A program made the translations under genes and the position numbers. Source: Marinobacter sp. SS13-12 (GTDB lineage Bacteria > Pseudomonadota > Gammaproteobacteria > Pseudomonadales > Oleiphilaceae). From it: DNA of 64,000 nt. The notes beneath the pieces are model-generated. The model saw only the letters and a list, made by a program, of their open reading frames with translations. It did no database searches and was not told the DNA's origin. Each line of letters starts with the position of its first letter. Position 1 is the first letter of the stretch. Positions 29,007 through 36,896 of the stretch are shown one piece after another. The stretch is taken from positions 1,054,001 to 1,118,000 of the forward strand of contig NZ_JASSUA010000001.1 of the NCBI RefSeq assembly GCF_030227115.1, given 5' to 3'.

Positions 29007-29833
29007 GCAACAAACACGGCCATCAGGCCAGAAAACGCTTCGGCCAGAATTTCCTCCACGATCCTGGCGTGATCGAGCGCATCATCCGCGCCATCAACCC
29101 CAAGCCGGACGATGCCCTGGTGGAGATCGGCCCCGGCCTTGGCGCCCTCACTGAAGAAATGCTCGCGGTGAATCCCGACCTCCAGGTGGTCGAGCTGGAT
29201 CGTGACCTGATCCCCGTACTCAGAACCAAATTCTTCAACTACCCCAATTTACGGATCCACCAGGCGGATGCTCTCAAGTTTGATTTTGGTGAGCTTGTGG
29301 CCGACAAGCCTCTGAGAATCATCGGCAATCTGCCGTACAATATTTCCACGCCACTGATCTTCCACCTGCTGGGCCATTCGGGCGTGGTGCAGGATATGCA
29401 CTTCATGCTGCAGAAAGAAGTGGTACAGCGGCTGGCGGCCGTTCCCGGGGACAACAATTACGGCCGGCTGGGTATCATGGCCCAGTATTTCTGCCGCGTG
29501 CAGCCTCTGTTCGAGGTGGGTCCGGGGGCCTTCCGCCCGGCGCCGAAAGTGGATTCCGCCATTGTCCGCCTGGTGCCCCACAAGACATTGCCGCACCCTG
29601 CCAAGGACTACAAACTGTTGCAGGCGGTCGTGCGTACTGCCTTCAGCGCCCGCCGCAAGACCCTGCGCAAGGCGCTGGCCGGCATGGTGACGGTGGAGCA
29701 GCTCAACAGCATTGGCATTGACGATGGCCTGCGCCCGGAAAACCTGGGCCTGGCGGAGTATGTTGCGATTGCCGACCTGCTGGCGGACACTAAACCCGAA
29801 AGCCACAGTGCCGACGAGGTAAGCCATGACTGA
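29003..29833 (+). CDS. rsmA: 16S rRNA dimethyladenosine transferase
   Basis: A 276-residue SAM-dependent methylase (KsgA) that dimethylates two adjacent adenines near the 3' end of 16S rRNA. It has [19 protein letters not shown], the SAM motif [34 protein letters not shown] and the catalytic [15 protein letters not shown]. The start is GTG at 29003 within the pdxA end. It overlaps apaH by 8 bases. The apaG gene often found between rsmA and apaH is missing here. Confidence 0.96.
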   Translation: MSNKHGHQARKRFGQNFLHDPGVIERIIRAINPKPDDALVEIGPGLGALTEEMLAVNPDLQVVELDRDLIPVLRTKFFNYPNLRIHQADALKFDFGELVADKPLRIIGNLPYNISTPLIFHLLGHSGVVQDMHFMLQKEVVQRLAAVPGDNNYGRLGIMAQYFCRVQPLFEVGPGAFRPAPKVDSAIVRLVPHKTLPHPAKDYKLLQAVVRTAFSARRKTLRKALAGMVTVEQLNSIGIDDGLRPENLGLAEYVAIADLLADTKPESHSADEVSHD

Positions 29834-30626
29834 CTACGCCATTGGCGACATCCAGGGCTGCTACGAGCGCCTTCTGGATGTCCTGGCCAAGGTGGATTTT
29901 TCCCCCTCCCGGGACCGGCTCTGGGTCGCGGGTGACCTGATCAACCGTGGCCCGTCGTCCCTGGAAACCCTGCGTTACATTGAAGGCCTGGGCAGTTCCG
30001 CGGTGGTGGTGCTCGGCAACCACGACCTGCACCTGCTGGCTGTGGCGCTGGGTGGCCATGCTCTCAAGAACAAGGACACCCTCTCGGATATTCTTGACGC
30101 GCCAGATCATGAACACCTTTTCGACTGGTTGCGGCAGCAGAACCTGTGTATCCACGACGCCGACCGTAACTTCGTGATGGTTCATGCCGGATTGCCCCAT
30201 ATCTGGTCGGTTGACGAAGCGGTCCGTTACAGTCGGGAAGTTGAAGAGGTTATTCGCGGGCCGGAGGCAAAAACCTATTTTGCGCAGATGTACGGCAACC
30301 AGCCTGAACGCTGGGACCCGCAACTCACCGGCATGGATCGCTGGCGCATTATCACCAATTATTTCACCCGCATGCGCTTTATTGCCGAAGACGGCACGCT
30401 TGAGCTCGCAGCCAAGGAATCCGCGGCATCGGCACCGGATGGCTTCGCCCCATGGTTTCGCTTTCCGCGCCCGGATGCTGTGCGTGTGGTGTTCGGCCAC
30501 TGGGCGGCCCTGGAAGGTCAGACCGACAGTAACCGGTTTATCGGGCTGGATACCGGCTGTGTCTGGGGTGGTGTTCTCACGTTGATGAACCTGGATACCG
30601 GGGAAAAGATCCATTGTGACTGCTAG
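29826..30626 (+). CDS. apaH: Symmetrical bis(5'-nucleosyl)-tetraphosphatase
   Basis: A 266-residue calcineurin-like phosphoesterase that splits Ap4A into two ADP and, in enteric bacteria, decaps Np4-capped RNA. Metal-binding motifs are YAIGDIQGCYERLLDVL, WVAGDLINRGPSSLETL, VVLGNHDLHLLAVALG and MVHAGLPHIW, with FGHWAALEG near the C-terminus. It overlaps rsmA by 8 bases and the DUF423 gene by 11 bases. Confidence 0.96.
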   Translation: MTDYAIGDIQGCYERLLDVLAKVDFSPSRDRLWVAGDLINRGPSSLETLRYIEGLGSSAVVVLGNHDLHLLAVALGGHALKNKDTLSDILDAPDHEHLFDWLRQQNLCIHDADRNFVMVHAGLPHIWSVDEAVRYSREVEEVIRGPEAKTYFAQMYGNQPERWDPQLTGMDRWRIITNYFTRMRFIAEDGTLELAAKESAASAPDGFAPWFRFPRPDAVRVVFGHWAALEGQTDSNRFIGLDTGCVWGGVLTLMNLDTGEKIHCDC

Positions 30627-31008
30627 ACACGTAGAACCCCTGCGGATCGCGCTGGTCTGCGGTGCCCTGTTTGCCCTGCTGGCGGTAATGGCCGGTGCGT
30701 TCGGCGCCCATGGTCTGCGGGGTGTACTTGGCGATCGCGGCCTTGAAGTTTTCCAGACTGCCGTCACATATCAGGTATACCACTCACTGGCACTGATTCT
30801 GGTTTCGATACTCCCGATGGCGGGGTTGTCACGGCGCCTGCTCGGTATTGCTGCCGGGTTCTTTCTCGCCGGCATCCTGCTGTTCAGCGGGAGCCTGTAC
30901 CTTCTGGTGCTCACCGACATTCGCTGGGTCGGGCCGGTGACACCGATTGGCGGTGCCAGCTTTATGGTGGGCTGGATACTGGTGGTTATCTCGGGATTCA
31001 GGCGCTAA
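30616..31008 (+). CDS. DUF423 family membrane protein (YgdD-like)
   Basis: A 130-residue small inner-membrane protein with four hydrophobic segments. The family signature is visible as AGAFGAHGLRGVLGDRGLE, then FQTAVTYQVYHSLALIL and FLAGILLFSGSLYLL. The start is GTG at 30616 inside the apaH end. Its function is unknown. The thiS gene follows after 27 bases. Confidence 0.85.
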   Translation: MTARHVEPLRIALVCGALFALLAVMAGAFGAHGLRGVLGDRGLEVFQTAVTYQVYHSLALILVSILPMAGLSRRLLGIAAGFFLAGILLFSGSLYLLVLTDIRWVGPVTPIGGASFMVGWILVVISGFRR

Positions 31009-31035
31009 AAAACAGACGTTATGCAGGTAAGGGCT

Positions 31036-31236
31036 ATGCAGGTTCAGGTAAATGGTGATCCCATGGAGCTTCCCGACGAAGCTACGGTGGCAGTGTTGAT
31101 TGAGCGGTTGGTACTGGCTGGCAAGCGCCTGGCGGTGGAGGTGAACGAAGACATTGTTCCGCGCAGCCAGCACACCGAGTTCAGGCTCAGCGAAGGCGAC
31201 AGGGTTGAGGTCGTTCACGCCATTGGCGGCGGCTGA
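31036..31236 (+). CDS. thiS: Sulfur carrier protein ThiS
   Basis: A 66-residue ubiquitin-like protein ending in Gly-Gly (VVHAIGGG), the site of adenylation and thiocarboxylation. It donates sulfur to thiazole formation in thiamine synthesis. I chose ATG 31036 with AAGG upstream. The frame also opens at 31021, but a 5-residue extension is unlikely. thiG follows after 51 bases. Confidence 0.92.
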   Translation: MQVQVNGDPMELPDEATVAVLIERLVLAGKRLAVEVNEDIVPRSQHTEFRLSEGDRVEVVHAIGGG

Positions 31237-31287
31237 GGCTGGTTGTTTTTTTATTCCCGATTTCAATGACAGGTTCAGGTGTTCAGC

Positions 31288-32097
31288 ATGAGTGAAAGTT
31301 CCGAAAGACCACTTCCCGAAGACAAGCCACTGGAAATTGCCGGCCGGGTCTACCAGTCCCGCCTGCTGGTGGGCACCGGTAAGTACCGCGACATGATGGA
31401 AACCGGCCACGCCATTGAAGCCAGTGGTGCCGAGATCGTGACCTTTGCCGTACGTCGAACCAACCTTGGCCAGAACCCGGATGAGCCCAATCTGCTGGAT
31501 GTGGTCTCACCCGACCGGTACACCATGCTGCCGAACACGGCCGGATGCTACACCGCCAGGGATGCCGTACGAACCTGCAAGCTGGCCCGTGAACTGCTGG
31601 ACGGCCATGATCTGGTCAAGCTGGAAGTGCTGGGCGAAGAAAAGACGCTCTACCCGAACATGACAGAAACCCTGGTGGCGGCGGAAGAGCTGATCCGGGA
31701 CGGTTTCAGGGTGATGGTGTATTGCTCCGACGACCCCTTGTTGGCCAAGCGCCTGGAAGAGATGGGCTGTATCGCCATCATGCCCCTGGGCGCACCCATC
31801 GGCTCCGGCCTGGGTATCCAGAACCGCTACAACATCCGCCTGATCGCCGAAAACGCCAATGTACCGGTGTTGGTGGATGCCGGCGTTGGAACGGCTTCGG
31901 ATGCGACACTGGCCATGGAGCTGGGCTGTGATGGCGTACTGATGAACACTGCCATTGCCCTGGCCCAGGACCCGATCCGCATGGCCAAAGCCATGCGTCT
32001 GGCGATAGAGTCCGGCCGCGATGCTTACCTGGCGGGTCGGATGCCGAAGAAGCTCTACGCCAGCGCGTCCTCCCCCATCGATGGCACCTTCTTCTGA
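31288..32097 (+). CDS. thiG: Thiazole synthase
   Basis: A 269-residue TIM-barrel enzyme that forms the thiazole phosphate carboxylate of thiamine from DXP, dehydroglycine and ThiS thiocarboxylate. Motifs are [50 protein letters not shown] with the catalytic lysine, and [20 protein letters not shown] chose ATG 31288; a GTG at 31279 is also in frame. ThiC, ThiF and ThiE are not in this window. Confidence 0.96.
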   Translation: MSESSERPLPEDKPLEIAGRVYQSRLLVGTGKYRDMMETGHAIEASGAEIVTFAVRRTNLGQNPDEPNLLDVVSPDRYTMLPNTAGCYTARDAVRTCKLARELLDGHDLVKLEVLGEEKTLYPNMTETLVAAEELIRDGFRVMVYCSDDPLLAKRLEEMGCIAIMPLGAPIGSGLGIQNRYNIRLIAENANVPVLVDAGVGTASDATLAMELGCDGVLMNTAIALAQDPIRMAKAMRLAIESGRDAYLAGRMPKKLYASASSPIDGTFF

Positions 32098-32127
32098 TCT
32101 GGGGCACAATCTCGACTTAAGGTGCCA

Positions 32128-32233
32128 ATACAGGCGGGCGCGTCCATTCAGGACACGCCGTGAATACGTCCCTGTAGGCTCGTAAAAAACGTCCCTGTTT
32201 TTTACGGTCCTGAATGGACGCGCCCGCCTGTAT
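32128..32233. repeat. Intergenic cruciform element, copy 3
   Basis: Perfect 27-base arms (32128-32154 and 32207-32233). The core has an inner perfect hairpin, CGTAAAAAAC (32181-32190) with GTTTTTTACG (32197-32206), around GTCCCT. Read on the minus strand, the core holds CAGGGA in the inner loop region, then GAGCC and ACAGGGACGT followed by GGCGT, matching the pattern of copies 1, 2 and 4. It lies between thiG and slmA and could act as a thiG terminator. Confidence 0.85.
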
Positions 32234-32271
32234 CCATACTTCTGAGTTAACCAGAGCGTTGCAGTCCTGTT

Positions 32272-32868
32272 ATGACAGAACAAAAACCAAGTCGTCGAGA
32301 AGCGATTCTCCATGCCCTAGTTGAACTCCTGGAAAAAGATCCCGGAGCTCGTATTACTACCGCTGGCTTAGCCAAATCCGTAGGGGTGACCGAGGCGGCC
32401 CTGTACCGCCATTTCCCCAGTAAACGGAAAATGTTCGAGGCTCTTATCGAGTTTGCTGAAGAAGCTGTGTTTTCCCGATGCCAGGTGATCCTTCAGGAAC
32501 AGGAAGAGGTACGGGTCCGTCTTCAGCAACTGGTTCACCTGGTGCTGGTGTTTGCCGAGCGTAATCCCGGATTGTGCACAGTACTGACCGGGGACGCCCT
32601 GATGGGTGAGAATGACGCCCTGCGCAAGCGCGCCTCTCAGTTTTTCGAGCGGCTGGAAACCCAGGTGCGGCAGGCACTGAAGGAGGGTGAGATTCGCCAG
32701 GGCCTGCGGCCAAGGACCAGTTCGGCCCGCGGTGCGGATTTTGTGCTGGTGTTTGTTGAGGGCAGGGTGCAGCGGTTTATCCGGTCTTCGTTTTCCCGGT
32801 TGCCTTCCAATGATTTCGAGGAGGCCTGGGGGCTGGTTGCCGAGGCTGTCTGGGGTGGCAACCCCTGA
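32272..32868 (+). CDS. slmA: Nucleoid occlusion factor SlmA
   Basis: A 198-residue TetR-family protein. The N-terminal HTH is ITTAGLAKSVGVTEAALYRHFPSK, shown by its parts ITTAGLAKSVG and ALYRHFPSK near residue 45. The C-terminal domain is SlmA-like, with NPGLCTVLTGDALMGE and FVEGRVQRFIRS. SlmA binds chromosomal sites and blocks FtsZ assembly over the nucleoid. In relatives it lies near dut-coaBC or argB; here it is flanked by a cruciform element and a palindromic repeat. Confidence 0.93.
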   Translation: MTEQKPSRREAILHALVELLEKDPGARITTAGLAKSVGVTEAALYRHFPSKRKMFEALIEFAEEAVFSRCQVILQEQEEVRVRLQQLVHLVLVFAERNPGLCTVLTGDALMGENDALRKRASQFFERLETQVRQALKEGEIRQGLRPRTSSARGADFVLVFVEGRVQRFIRSSFSRLPSNDFEEAWGLVAEAVWGGNP

Positions 32869-32881
32869 CCCGCGGTAACAC

Positions 32882-32970
32882 GTAGGTCGGATTAGGCGAA
32901 GCCGTAATCCGACAATCAGGTGTCGGCTCTGACTCGGTTTGTCGGATTACGCTGCGCTAATCCGACCTAC
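32882..32970. repeat. Long palindromic repeat (GTAGGTCGGATTAG type)
   Basis: GTAGGTCGGATTAG (32882 onwards) pairs with CTAATCCGACCTAC at its far end (to 32970). A second inner pair, CGTAATCCGACAA with TTGTCGGATTACG, surrounds a loop of about 22 bases. It lies between converging slmA and the inositol phosphatase gene. This motif is widespread in intergenic regions of proteobacteria and resembles a transcription-ending, mobile palindrome. Confidence 0.75.
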
Positions 32971-32990
32971 ATTCTACAATTCCGAGCAGC

Positions 32991-33815
32991 TTATTCGTAG
33001 CCAGAGGCCTTACGCAGAATCTCCCGCACCGGTTCCCAGACCGCCGGTGCCGAAATCAGGATATCCCGTCCCCACAGGTCAGCCGGGTAACCATCCGGCA
33101 CTTCACTGAAATGCCCCGCCGTTGCACCTGCTTCCAGGGCTATCAGCCGTGCGGCGGCGAAATCCCAGGGGCTGACGTTTTCGTAGTAGATGTCCAGCCG
33201 GCCACAGGCCACCCAGCAGATGTCCAGTGCGGCTGAACCGATGCGGCGAAGGTCGCGGCACTGGTGAATCATGGCGTCCAGGCGGCGTAGCAGTGGTTCC
33301 AGGCTGTCCTTGGTGTAGGGGAAGCCGGTAGCGAACAGGGAATCCCTGGGCACGGTGGCTGCGCTGTGTTGTATCGGGCTGCCATTCAGCGTGGCGCCAC
33401 TGCCGCGAACGGCGCGGAAGGTTTCACCGGCAAACAGCGCATGCACCACGCCCACCTGAACCCGGCCTTTTTCGGCGTAAGCAATAGAAACCGCGACCTG
33501 GGGATGACCATAGGCGTAATTCACAGTGCCGTCGATGGGGTCGATAATCCACAACGGAGTGTCCAGCTCCTCAGCCTGGCTCAGGTCGGGCATGGTTTCT
33601 TCGGAAAGAATGCGGTGATCGGGGAAGCGCTCGCGAATGGCGCCGGTGATCATCTCGTCCGCCATCACGTCGGCGTGGGTGACCAGTTCCGTCTGTTGCT
33701 TGTAGTTCGTGCGCAGGGTGTTTTCGTCACGCTCTCGTTTGACCAGTTCGCCGGCCTTCAGGGCCAGCTCTTCGGCGAAACTCGCAATGGTGGCAATGGT
33801 CTCCGGGTCAGACAA
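32991..33815 (-). CDS. Inositol monophosphatase family protein
   Basis: A 274-residue FIG-superfamily phosphatase with the full metal site: RILSEETM, WIIDPIDGTVNYAYG near residue 92, and the late VSPWDFAAARLIALEAG near 210. The substrate may be inositol phosphate or another sugar phosphate such as histidinol phosphate. It is not an obvious SuhB. The start is a TTG at 33815, supported by GGAGG eight bases upstream and by alignment-like sequence from the first residues. It is downstream of the aminotransferase gene by 50 bases, in the same direction. Confidence 0.85.
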   Translation of the reverse strand: MSDPETIATIASFAEELALKAGELVKRERDENTLRTNYKQQTELVTHADVMADEMITGAIRERFPDHRILSEETMPDLSQAEELDTPLWIIDPIDGTVNYAYGHPQVAVSIAYAEKGRVQVGVVHALFAGETFRAVRGSGATLNGSPIQHSAATVPRDSLFATGFPYTKDSLEPLLRRLDAMIHQCRDLRRIGSAALDICWVACGRLDIYYENVSPWDFAAARLIALEAGATAGHFSEVPDGYPADLWGRDILISAPAVWEPVREILRKASGYE

Positions 33816-33865
33816 GGTTGCGCCCTCCGATCAACAAATGAGGGCGCCAGTCTAACATGATCCGG

Positions 33866-35161
33866 TTACAGGCTGGTGAGCCACTGTTCCATCTTGTCCA
33901 TGGCTTTAACCAGCCGCGGGCAGGCCTGGTTGACGAAGTCGTCCTCCAGTTCCTGGTCGGCGTAATCCTCGCCTGCCAGTTTCAGAGCCTCGGCACCGTC
34001 GAAATCGACAAACGCCAGGCGTGCTGCCAGGTGGTCCGGAACAAAGCCGAAATCACTGGCTGGAAGAATGGCGACACCGGTATCTTCCAGCAGGGACTGG
34101 CACAGTGCCTGGCTGGTCTTGATATCGCGCCGCGCCAGAGCCTCGCGGAAACCGGAGAAATCCGGGAACAGATAGAACGCCCCCTCGGGTTTCTGGACCA
34201 CCGCCCCCATCGCGGTGAGCCTGCGATGGAGGTACTCACCGACTACTTTCAATATCCGGCGTGACTGCTTCAGGTATTCGTCCAGGTCATCCCCACCGGT
34301 AAAGGCAGCAATGGCAGCGTGCTGGATGGGTGCGCTGGTGGCGGTGTAGGTTTCGCTGGCGATGATCGCCATGGCGTTCTGTAGCGGCCGCAGCTCCGGT
34401 GGGAAGATAAAGGTGCCCAGGCGCCAGCCACCGGCACCCGCCCATTTGCTCAGCCCGGTACTGATGATGGTGCCTTCGGGATAGTAGCGGGCAATCGACT
34501 TATGCTTGCCCTCAAAGTGCACCTCGCCGTAAATCTCGTCCGACAACAAAATCAGCTTGTACTTTCTGGCCACGTTGGCAATGGCCAGCAACTGATCTTC
34601 AGTGTAGGTGCAGCCGGTGGGGTTGGACGGGTAGTTCAGGATCAGTATGCGCGGGCGGGACGGGTCGTCACGACAAACGATGTCCAGCTCTTCCGCTGTC
34701 AGTTGCCAGTTGTTCTCCGCATGGGTGGGCAACCAGTGAACCGAGCGGCCGATGATCCGCGCCTGGGGGGCGTAGGAAACCCAGCTCGGTCGCGGAATCA
34801 GCAGGTCGCCGTAATAGGCCAGCTGCAGCATGAACAGCAGTTCCTTGGAGCCGGGGCCGATCAGTACGTCTTCCCAATTGCAGCGCATGCGTTCACGGCG
34901 ATTAATGTAACCGGCAATCGCTTCCCGCAGGGACTTCAACCCCTTTACAGGCAGGTAGTCTTTCTCGTGGGCGTGTTCGCGCAGAGCGGCGACTACCCGT
35001 TCCGGTACCGGAAACGGCGACTGGCCAAGCCCCAGCTTGACGATATCACGGCCCTCGGAGCGGAGCTGGTTGCTGAGTTCATTGATACGCAGGGTGGCGG
35101 AGGGTTGTATGCCCCGAACGTTGAGATTGATGGCGTAGCGATGGTCTGTCTGGATATCCAT
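33866..35161 (-). CDS. PLP-dependent aminotransferase, class I/II
   Basis: A 431-residue fold-type I aminotransferase. It has LGLGQSPFPVPERVVAAL, YLPVKGLKSLREAIAGY, LNYPSNPTGCTY, LLSDEIYGEVHFEG, the PLP lysine in STGLSKWAGAGGWRLG near residue 238, and an arginine-bearing C-terminal domain. It is close to the aspartate/aromatic group, but the specific substrate cannot be assigned. The inositol phosphatase-like gene follows. Confidence 0.85.
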   Translation of the reverse strand: MDIQTDHRYAINLNVRGIQPSATLRINELSNQLRSEGRDIVKLGLGQSPFPVPERVVAALREHAHEKDYLPVKGLKSLREAIAGYINRRERMRCNWEDVLIGPGSKELLFMLQLAYYGDLLIPRPSWVSYAPQARIIGRSVHWLPTHAENNWQLTAEELDIVCRDDPSRPRILILNYPSNPTGCTYTEDQLLAIANVARKYKLILLSDEIYGEVHFEGKHKSIARYYPEGTIISTGLSKWAGAGGWRLGTFIFPPELRPLQNAMAIIASETYTATSAPIQHAAIAAFTGGDDLDEYLKQSRRILKVVGEYLHRRLTAMGAVVQKPEGAFYLFPDFSGFREALARRDIKTSQALCQSLLEDTGVAILPASDFGFVPDHLAARLAFVDFDGAEALKLAGEDYADQELEDDFVNQACPRLVKAMDKMEQWLTSL

Positions 35162-35267
35162 GGTTCCGGTCTGTTGTCTGGTTGGGTGGTATAAGCCGCA
35201 GTATAGGAAACCTCTGGGAATCTGTGTGCATTGTCTGATAGGTGATTGCCGCAGGAGCGACGGAACC

Positions 35268-36008
35268 CTAGTCTGAATCGGTGGACCGGAGGTTGTTCAG
35301 CGCCTGGTTGAATTCATCCCGTAAGGCTGCTCCGCGGGGATGTTGGCGGGAAAATGCGGCACGGAAACCCCGTTTGGCTCCCACCGTTCCGGACAGGGCG
35401 GTAATGTCGGACAATTCCGGGTACTCCGAAAGGTGCTCTTCAATAAGATGGTGGCAAACCGTTTCCTCGCAGATAAAGAGGTCGATACGGCCAAAGGCAA
35501 TCATTCTGAGCCCGGTCAGTTCAGGAGACACCTGGCTGATCTGAGTCACCCGGGCGTTGCCCGCCGCCAGCCACTTCATGAATTCGGGGGCGTAGCTGTA
35601 GGCGGCTGACAGTCCTATCCGCAGACCGGCCAGGTCGTCCAGTTCCTGCCACTCAAGGTCGCGACCTTTCAGTGCGAAAAAAACATCGCGGGCCTGGCTG
35701 ATGGGGTCTGTGAAGTGGTAGTAGCGATTCCGGTCCCGGGAGTACGTCAGGGAATAGATCATGTCCGAGGTGCCAGCCCGGGTGCTCGCTTCTGCGCGGG
35801 CCCACGGCAGTATACGGATGTCGGGTAAATAGCCCATGGCAGAAAGCACCTGGCGAACGGTATCGGTGTGGGTGCCTCTGACTACACCATCGTCCAGGTA
35901 TTCGTAGGGCGGGTATTCGGAGGTGACAACCCTCAGGATATGCGTGTCCGCAAGGGTGAGCGCTGGCAGCAACACTGATAACAGCAAGACAGGTAAACGA
36001 AATAACAT
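35268..36008 (-). CDS. Periplasmic solute-binding protein family 3, short form
   Basis: A 246-residue protein. Its signal peptide is MLFRLPVLLLSVLLPALTLA, followed by the SBP_bac_3 fold with RVVTSEYPPYEYLDDGVVRG, DIRILPWARAEASTRAG, YSLTYSRDRNRYYHFT and ALKGRDLEWQELDDLAG. The frame is open to 36275, but the true start is ATG 36008. The longer form would run into the divergent response-regulator gene. There is no transporter partner. It may detect a solute for the adjacent two-component genes, but that is speculative. Confidence 0.8.
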   Translation of the reverse strand: MLFRLPVLLLSVLLPALTLADTHILRVVTSEYPPYEYLDDGVVRGTHTDTVRQVLSAMGYLPDIRILPWARAEASTRAGTSDMIYSLTYSRDRNRYYHFTDPISQARDVFFALKGRDLEWQELDDLAGLRIGLSAAYSYAPEFMKWLAAGNARVTQISQVSPELTGLRMIAFGRIDLFICEETVCHHLIEEHLSEYPELSDITALSGTVGAKRGFRAAFSRQHPRGAALRDEFNQALNNLRSTDSD

Positions 36009-36219
36009 CAGCGTTTGAATCCGCGGCAGTGCAAAGGGTTTCAGGCAACAAGTATAGCGGCCCGTCGCACTCCCTGCACGAGCTGAAAAAGCGATCCGGC
36101 TTTCGATAATAGCCATAATACTGTCAGAAACTGTTAAGCAGCAAACGGTCGGTTGCCAGTTTTCTTCGTATAGTGTTGCTGGCCGCAGTAACAAAAACAG
36201 TAATCGTGCGGAGATACCA

Positions 36220-36882
36220 ATGGATACCCGAATGGCTGAAAAGGCCGCTTGCGTAGCATCTTCATCCGGGAGCAATCCGCTGTTGTCCCGGGTTCTTATT
36301 GTGGACGATCACCCGTTCTTTCTGTTCGGGCTTACCGCTATTCTCGAACAGGAAAATCTGGTTGAAGATGTTGTTTGTGTAGCCTCGGTTGCTGACGCGG
36401 TCGAGGACCTGCGCCAGCACCCACAAACGTCTCTTGTCCTGCTGGACCTGACTCTTCAGGGGGAGGCAGGGCTGTCACTTTTTGCAGAGTTGGGAGGGCT
36501 CGGGGTTCCTGTGCCGGTGGTGGTGATTTCCAGCCGTGAAGACGAGACCTCGGTGCGTGCCGCCAGGTCGGCAGGAGCAGTCGGGTTTCTCCCCAAATCC
36601 GCCGACCGCCACTCGCTGGTCCGGATGATGCGCCGGGTCTGCAGTGGACAGCTTTTCTATCCGTCGTTGCAGATGCCTGCGCATATGCCCGAATCGCTGA
36701 CTCCGCGACAGCTGGAGGTACTGGTTCTGCTGGCGGAAGGTCTGCCCAACAAGCGAATCTGTCAGGTGCTGAACCTGACAGAGCACACGGTGAAAACTCA
36801 CCTCAAGGCCATCTTTGCCCATCTTGATGCCCACAACAGGACGGAATGCGTTGCCCAGGCGCGAGCACTCGGGCTGATCTGA
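36220..36882 (+). CDS. LuxR/NarL family response regulator
   Basis: A 220-residue protein. The receiver domain (~25-140) has acidic residues in LIVDDHPFF, the phospho-acceptor aspartate in LVLLDLTLQGEAGL, the Ser in VVVISSREDE and the lysine in FLPKSADRH. The LuxR HTH (~155-215) has LTPRQLEVLVLLAEGLPNKRICQVLNLTEHTVKTHLKAI, seen as LTPRQLEVLVLLAEG and NLTEHTVKTHLKAIF. GGAG precedes the ATG. It converges with the hybrid histidine kinase gene and is divergent from the solute-binding protein gene. Confidence 0.9.
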   Translation: MDTRMAEKAACVASSSGSNPLLSRVLIVDDHPFFLFGLTAILEQENLVEDVVCVASVADAVEDLRQHPQTSLVLLDLTLQGEAGLSLFAELGGLGVPVPVVVISSREDETSVRAARSAGAVGFLPKSADRHSLVRMMRRVCSGQLFYPSLQMPAHMPESLTPRQLEVLVLLAEGLPNKRICQVLNLTEHTVKTHLKAIFAHLDAHNRTECVAQARALGLI

Positions 36883-36896
36883 CAAACGCGCCATTG

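Noticed and set aside
35268..36275. A 335-codon version of the solute-binding protein
   Set aside because: It would overlap the divergent response-regulator gene, and the signal peptide begins at 36008.
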